Source: a bacterium (lineage in GTDB: Bacteria > Planctomycetota > JAFGQW01). Taken from it: a DNA stretch of 64,000 nt. Numbering within the stretch: the stretch's first letter is position 1; each line of letters opens with the position of its first letter. Position numbers and translations under genes: made by a program. The DNA lies in NCBI GenBank assembly GCA_030426805.1, contig JAUHXU010000004.1, positions 358,792 through 422,791 of the forward strand, written 5' to 3'. Under the pieces are notes generated by a model, which was not told where the DNA came from, searched no databases, and was given only the letters and a program-made list of their open reading frames with translations. Shown here piece after piece: positions 60,024 through 64,000 of this stretch.

Positions 60024-61063
60024 CGGGCGCGCTGTGGGTCGGCAACCTCGACTGGGAGATCACGCTCCGTCCGGACCGAAAGCGCGTGTCGACGGACCAC
60101 CTCCGGAGCCTGTCGGCGCTCGCGACGCTGATGCGCGCGTTCGCGGCGGCGGACGATGCGGTGTGGACGCCGCACCCGGTGGACCCGGCGCGCGTGCCCG
60201 ACGTCGCCGGGCTCGAACCGGTGCGATGGCTTCACGGCCCGTTGGGGGACGCACGCTTCGACACGGTCGAGGCGTGGGCGGAGGCCGAGTGGGTCGACTC
60301 GCTGCGACGCTCGCCGAGCGGCCGCGATCCGTCGATCGTCGTCGACGTGCACGATCGGCGTCACATGCAATCGGTCCTCGAAGGGCTGAGAGCGCAACTC
60401 CCGGGCAGCCGCATCGTGGACGACATGACAGCCCTCGCCGACCATCTGGCGAACGGCGGCGCCGACGCCGGCGGTGGCGAGTGGATCGTCAAGGCGCCGC
60501 TGACGGCGGCCGGGCGTGACCGGGTGCGCGGCCACGACGGACGCCTGCCCGACGACGGTCGACGCACGAAGATCGAGCGGCTCTTCGAGACGTTCGGTCC
60601 ACTCGTGTTCGAGCCGTGGATGCCGCGCATCCGAGACTTCGGCTGCGCGGGACTCGTCGCGGAGGACTACGTCGCGGTCGAACCGACGCACGAGCAGCGG
60701 GTCGACGGCTATGGGCGCTTTCGGGCGTTGACGCTCGGCGCGAGCGGCAGTCCGGCCGACGCCGTGCGCTCGAACGCCAAGCTCATCGGCGAGACCCTGC
60801 GTAGCGTGGGGTTTCGCGGACCATTCGGTCTCGACGCGTGGACGTGGCGTGACGGCGACACCGAGGAACTGCACCCGTTCGGCGAGATCAACGCGCGGCG
60901 GACGATGGGGCACGTCGCGCACGCGCTCGCACGGCGTCTCGGGAGCACCGGCGGAACCCTGTTCGTCGGCGCGCAGCCGGTGCCGGCCGACGCGATCCCA
61001 CTGCTCGCCGCGGCACCGGGCGACCCGGCCGCGGCGTGGTGGTCAGCGTCGCCAGGCGCGTGA
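60020..61063 (+). CDS. ATP-grasp-like protein coupled to DUF455
   Basis: 347 aa, GTG start within the stop of the DUF455 gene. The N-terminal half is an alpha/beta domain (ALWVGNLDWEIT, SIVVDVHDRR). The ATP-grasp part shows GEWIVKAPLTAAGRDRV (ATP lysine), PLVFEPWMPRIRDFG (grasp strand), GPFGLDAWTW and the metal motif HPFGEINARRTMGHVA (E-x-N). Substrate unknown; a ligase that joins a carboxylate to an amine, feeding or using the product of the diiron partner, is a reasonable model. The 3' end overlaps the convergent helicase gene by 21 bp. Confidence 0.68.
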   Translation: MTGALWVGNLDWEITLRPDRKRVSTDHLRSLSALATLMRAFAAADDAVWTPHPVDPARVPDVAGLEPVRWLHGPLGDARFDTVEAWAEAEWVDSLRRSPSGRDPSIVVDVHDRRHMQSVLEGLRAQLPGSRIVDDMTALADHLANGGADAGGGEWIVKAPLTAAGRDRVRGHDGRLPDDGRRTKIERLFETFGPLVFEPWMPRIRDFGCAGLVAEDYVAVEPTHEQRVDGYGRFRALTLGASGSPADAVRSNAKLIGETLRSVGFRGPFGLDAWTWRDGDTEELHPFGEINARRTMGHVAHALARRLGSTGGTLFVGAQPVPADAIPLLAAAPGDPAAAWWSASPGA

Positions 61064-63106
61064 TCGGCCGCGCCGCGCGGGCGCCTTCTTGCGCGGCACG
61101 GCGTCGGGGTCGCGGGCCTTGAGCGTCTGCTTCGCGACGACGTCGAGCGGCTCGGCGATCGCCTCGCCCTCGGCGTCGACACCGAGCAACTCGAGCAGGA
61201 AGCGCGACGGCTTCGACGCCGCGCGCGTCCCGAACCGGGCGCGGCTGTTCGCGCGTGTGATCGTCAGCTTGCGCATCGCCCGCGTGATGCCGACGTAGGC
61301 GAGACGCCGCTCCTCCTCGACCTGCTCGTCCTCCTGGCACTTGTGGTGGGGGAGCAGGTTCTCCTCCATGCCGACGAAGTAGACGCTCGGAAACTCGAGC
61401 CCCTTCGCGGCGTGCAGCGTCATCAGCGTCACGCCGCTGCGCTTGTCCTTCTCGTCCTTGCCGTCGTCGGTCGCCTGGAGCGTCAGCTCCTCGAGAAACC
61501 CGGTCAGCGTCGGGCGGCGCACGCGTCGCGCGTAGTTCTCCGCGAAGTTGACGATCTCGGTCACGGCCGCCCATCGCGCATCGCGGGTCAGCGGCTCGGG
61601 GTAGACCCGATCCACCTCGACGCGGTAGTTCACGCCGTCGAGCAGGTCGGACACGAGGTCCGGCAGCGGCACGCTACCGACTCGTGCCCCGAGGTTCCTG
61701 AGCACCGACCGCAGGTCGCCGACGCCGCGCACGGCCGCCGGCGGCGCCTTCGGCACCTCGTCGATCCGATCGAACGCCTGTCCGACGGAGATGCGCTTCT
61801 CGGCCGCGAACGCCTGCACCCGCTCGATGCTCGACTTGCCGACGCCGCGCGGCGGCGTGTTGATCACGCGCAACAGCGCGATCTCGTCGTCGGGGTTCGC
61901 GACGACCTTCAGGAACGCGAGGACGTCGCGCACCTCCTTGCGGTCGAAGAAGCTCTGCCCGCCGACGAGCGTGTAGGGCACCTCCTCGGCACGCAGCCGC
62001 GCCTCGTACGCGCGGGGTTGCACGGCGGTGCGAAACAGGATCGCGAAGTCGTCGAGGCCCGCGTGGCCTTCGCGGACCTGCGTCAGCAGATCGCGCACGA
62101 CGAAGTCGGCCTCGTCCTCCTCGTCCGCGGTCTCGACGACGGTCAGCTTCTCGCCACCGCCGAGCGCCGAGTTCAGCGCCTTGTCGTGGCGCGCGGTGTT
62201 GTAGCGAATCACGCGGTTCGCCGCGTCGAGGATCTCGGCGGTCGAGCGGTAGTTCGTCTCGAGCCGGACGACCGCGGCACCCGGGAAGTCCTGCTCGAAG
62301 CGGAGGATCTTCTTCACGTCGGCGCCGCGCCAGCCGTAGATCGACTGGTCGTCGTCGCCGACGACGCACACGTTGCGCTCGGGCTCCGCCAGCGCGCGCA
62401 CGATCTCGTACTGCGGCGCGTTCGTGTCCTGATACTCGTCGACGAGGATGTAGCGGAAGCGCTCCGCGAGTGCCTGTCGCGCCCCCGGCACGTCGTCGAA
62501 GAGCTTGAGCGTGAACAGGAGCAGGTCGTCGAAGTCGAGCGCGGCAGCCCGCCGCAGGTGCTCGTCGTAGCGCTTGTAGATCCGGGCGACGATCTCCTCG
62601 AAGTCGTCGGTGGCGAGCTCGAGCGCGCGCGCCGGCGACTCGATGCGGCTCTTGTGCAGCGAGATCCGGCCGAGCGCCGCGTTCGGGTGGATCGTCGCCT
62701 CCGGGATCGTCAGCTCGCGCATCGCGGCCTTGACCGCGGCGAGTTGATCGGACGCGTCGCAGATCGAAAACGACTTCGGCAGTTCGAGTTGCTCGGCGTG
62801 CGCCCGCAGGATCCGGACGCAGAACGAGTGAAACGTGCCGATCGTCAGGTGCTTCGCGGTCTCCTTGCCGACGAGCTTCGCGACGCGCTCGCGCATCTCG
62901 TTGGCGGCCTTGTTCGTGAACGTCATCGCGAGGATGTTGCGCGCCGGCACGCGTTCGTGCAGCAGCTGCGCGATGCGCGACGTGATCACGCGCGTCTTGC
63001 CGGTGCCGGCGCCGGCGAGAACGAGAAGCGGACCGTCGGTCGTCTTGACGGCGCGGTATTGCTCGGGGTTCAGTCCCTCGAGCCAGGAGCGGCGGGTCTT
63101 GGGCAT
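61043..63106 (-). CDS. pcrA: UvrD/PcrA-like superfamily 1 DNA helicase
   Basis: 687 aa. 3'-5' helicase with motifs in order: Q motif LNPEQYRAV, Walker A AGAGTGKT (31-38), MTFTNKAANEM, TIGTFHSFC, DEYQDTN, GDDDQSIYGWRGAD, LETNYRST, VTLMTLHAAKGLEF and the final EEERRLAYVGITRA. Works in nucleotide excision and mismatch repair and in clearing RecA or RNA polymerase (family knowledge). The Arg-rich C-terminus replaces the Tudor-like RNA polymerase-binding tail of PcrA. A -10-like TATCCT lies at 63185-63180. Confidence 0.93.
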   Translation of the reverse strand: MPKTRRSWLEGLNPEQYRAVKTTDGPLLVLAGAGTGKTRVITSRIAQLLHERVPARNILAMTFTNKAANEMRERVAKLVGKETAKHLTIGTFHSFCVRILRAHAEQLELPKSFSICDASDQLAAVKAAMRELTIPEATIHPNAALGRISLHKSRIESPARALELATDDFEEIVARIYKRYDEHLRRAAALDFDDLLLFTLKLFDDVPGARQALAERFRYILVDEYQDTNAPQYEIVRALAEPERNVCVVGDDDQSIYGWRGADVKKILRFEQDFPGAAVVRLETNYRSTAEILDAANRVIRYNTARHDKALNSALGGGEKLTVVETADEEDEADFVVRDLLTQVREGHAGLDDFAILFRTAVQPRAYEARLRAEEVPYTLVGGQSFFDRKEVRDVLAFLKVVANPDDEIALLRVINTPPRGVGKSSIERVQAFAAEKRISVGQAFDRIDEVPKAPPAAVRGVGDLRSVLRNLGARVGSVPLPDLVSDLLDGVNYRVEVDRVYPEPLTRDARWAAVTEIVNFAENYARRVRRPTLTGFLEELTLQATDDGKDEKDKRSGVTLMTLHAAKGLEFPSVYFVGMEENLLPHHKCQEDEQVEEERRLAYVGITRAMRKLTITRANSRARFGTRAASKPSRFLLELLGVDAEGEAIAEPLDVVAKQTLKARDPDAVPRKKAPARRGRSRAWRR

Positions 63107-63226
63107 GGATGGACGGACGGCGCAGAAACCAGCGGGGCAATTCGGGTTCCGGACCGCCCGGGAACCCGTCGAGCGGTAGAGGATAGCACGGCCGCCGGTC
63201 GACGCCTCACGCTTTCGATGCGCCCC

Positions 63227-63706
63227 TCAACCCGAACGCGGCAACACGCCCGCTGCACGGCACTTGGCGAGGAACGACTCGCGCTCGCGGTAGTCGTCGA
63301 GCACGCTGTCGTCGCGACGGTCGATCAGCACGAGTGCCGCGAAGAGCGCCTCGACCGACGCGAGCCCCTCGTCGGGATCGGGCTCGAACTGACCCGTGCG
63401 CGGATACGCGGTCCGCAACGCCTTCGGCAGCGAACGCGCGACGAAGTCGCCGGTCAGGAGCCGACGCAACTGCGGCAGCAAGCGCCACGTCGCGTCAAGG
63501 ATCAGCAACGGCCGGTCGCGGTCGGCGGGCGACAGCTCCGGTCCGTCGAGCGCGAGAAGCGTGTGGCCACTCGCGTCGAACGGCTCCTGCGGTGCCGAAC
63601 GTGCGAACCGGAACTCCGGCCGCCCACGGAGCGGCTGCAGGCTGCACTTGCGCAGGTTCTCGCGGTAGTGGACGAAGAACGTCGCGACGTGAGGCGCGTC
63701 GCTCAT
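63227..63706 (-). CDS. DTW/Tsr3-like aminocarboxypropyltransferase-family protein
   Basis: 159 aa. The segment LLILDATWRLLPQL fills the place of the DTW motif (D-x-T-W), and RSLPKALRTAYPRTGQFEPDPDEGLASVEALFAAL matches the C-terminal part of DTW/Tsr3 proteins, which transfer the 3-amino-3-carboxypropyl group of SAM to rRNA or tRNA. The protein is short and lacks the N-terminal zinc cysteines of TapT-type DTW enzymes. The ATG at 63706 overlaps the stop of the upstream gene (ATGA). Which RNA is modified cannot be told. Confidence 0.6.
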   Translation of the reverse strand: MSDAPHVATFFVHYRENLRKCSLQPLRGRPEFRFARSAPQEPFDASGHTLLALDGPELSPADRDRPLLILDATWRLLPQLRRLLTGDFVARSLPKALRTAYPRTGQFEPDPDEGLASVEALFAALVLIDRRDDSVLDDYRERESFLAKCRAAGVLPRSG

Positions 63707-64000
63707 CCGGCCGCGGCGCGGCGCCGGGCGCGCCGGGCACGCGACGGCGCGACGAGCCAGCGGCGAAAGCTCTTGATCAGGAACGGGTCGGACCGGATCG
63801 CCTGCGCGTAGTGTCGACGGGCTTGCGCCGCATCGCCCTCCAACTCGAACGCCCGACCGATCTTCATGTGCGCCCGGGCACGTTTTCGGGCCGTCCACCG
63901 CGGCGGCAGTCGGCCGGTGTCGCCGTAGCGCTCGGTGAACTTCTCGACGTAGTAGAGTTGCTCCTCGCCCGCCACGCGAATCTCGGCCGCCGTCTTCGCG
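63703..64000 (-). CDS. C-terminal end of an incomplete gene, TPR-like tail
   Basis: About 98 codons are inside the window and the frame stays open to its right edge, so the start is missing. It holds a TPR-like helix pair (ARAHMKIGRAFELEGDAAQA, RRHYAQAIRSDP) and a very basic end. Such tails occur on planctomycete glycosyltransferases and on TPR proteins; the fragment is too short to decide. It overlaps the DTW-like gene, so both are cotranscribed. Confidence 0.5.
   Translation of the reverse strand, partial: AKTAAEIRVAGEEQLYYVEKFTERYGDTGRLPPRWTARKRARAHMKIGRAFELEGDAAQARRHYAQAIRSDPFLIKSFRRWLVAPSRARRARRRAAAG

Overview
The window is a high-GC bacterial chromosome segment with dense coding, many 1-4 bp gene overlaps and no phage, insertion sequence or CRISPR array. 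Gene content points to a member of the Planctomycetota or a close relative: an FHA-Ser/Thr kinase, repeated secreted proteins that share a C-terminal beta-rich module, a sortilin-like propeller with inserted PDZ and EF-hand segments, a squalene-cyclase-repeat protein, a very long secretin, and an archaeal/eukaryotic-type ProRS. The phylum call is inference from these families, not from a marker-gene tree.

Layout. 1-3494: mrfA (5' cut) and mrfB, a helicase/exonuclease repair pair. 3411-8289 (minus): yggS, an FHA kinase, a purine nucleoside phosphorylase and purN, read from a good promoter at 8368-8396. 8438-9902: promoter, short iterated motifs and a PQQ-propeller lipoprotein. 10013-11059 tilS (minus). 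11237-14086: gap, pgk and a divergent rpe. 14480-14671: promoter, tRNA-Asn(GTT) and a strong intrinsic terminator. 14698-18131: a spermidine-synthase-like protein, a secreted alpha/alpha-toroid protein and a ChaN-like protein. 18380-24952: rpsR, a three-gene operon (unknown protein, MDR dehydrogenase, membrane protein), a secreted PD40-like protein, proS and rpmB. 25178-27219: a metallopeptidase overlapping a Ddl-like ATP-grasp ligase. 27321-39780: mostly exported proteins, including a prolyl oligopeptidase-FGE fusion, three tandem copies of a secreted protein, a large propeller protein and a HAD-PhoD phosphatase fusion. 39785-44522: a bacterial NHEJ locus (ligD with a degenerate ligase domain, MerR-TPR protein, separate ligase, ku). 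45201-58603 (minus): a nearly complete type II secretion operon in the order E-F-G-H-I-J-K-L-M-C-D plus a small lipoprotein. 58819-61063: a small lipoprotein, a DUF455 diiron ferritin-like protein and an ATP-grasp-like protein. 61043-64000 (minus): a PcrA-like helicase, a DTW/Tsr3-like protein and the end of a further gene.

How it fits together: two DNA-repair units (MrfAB and NHEJ) sit about 36 kb apart. The many exported proteins in 21-40 kb are plausible clients of the type II system at 45-58 kb. Two separate operons pair an ATP-grasp enzyme with a metalloenzyme (peptidase or diiron protein) and are the best candidates for unstudied biosynthetic pathways. Three genes share a promoter geometry (-35, 17 bp, -10, then 8 nt to ATG) that predicts leaderless mRNAs.
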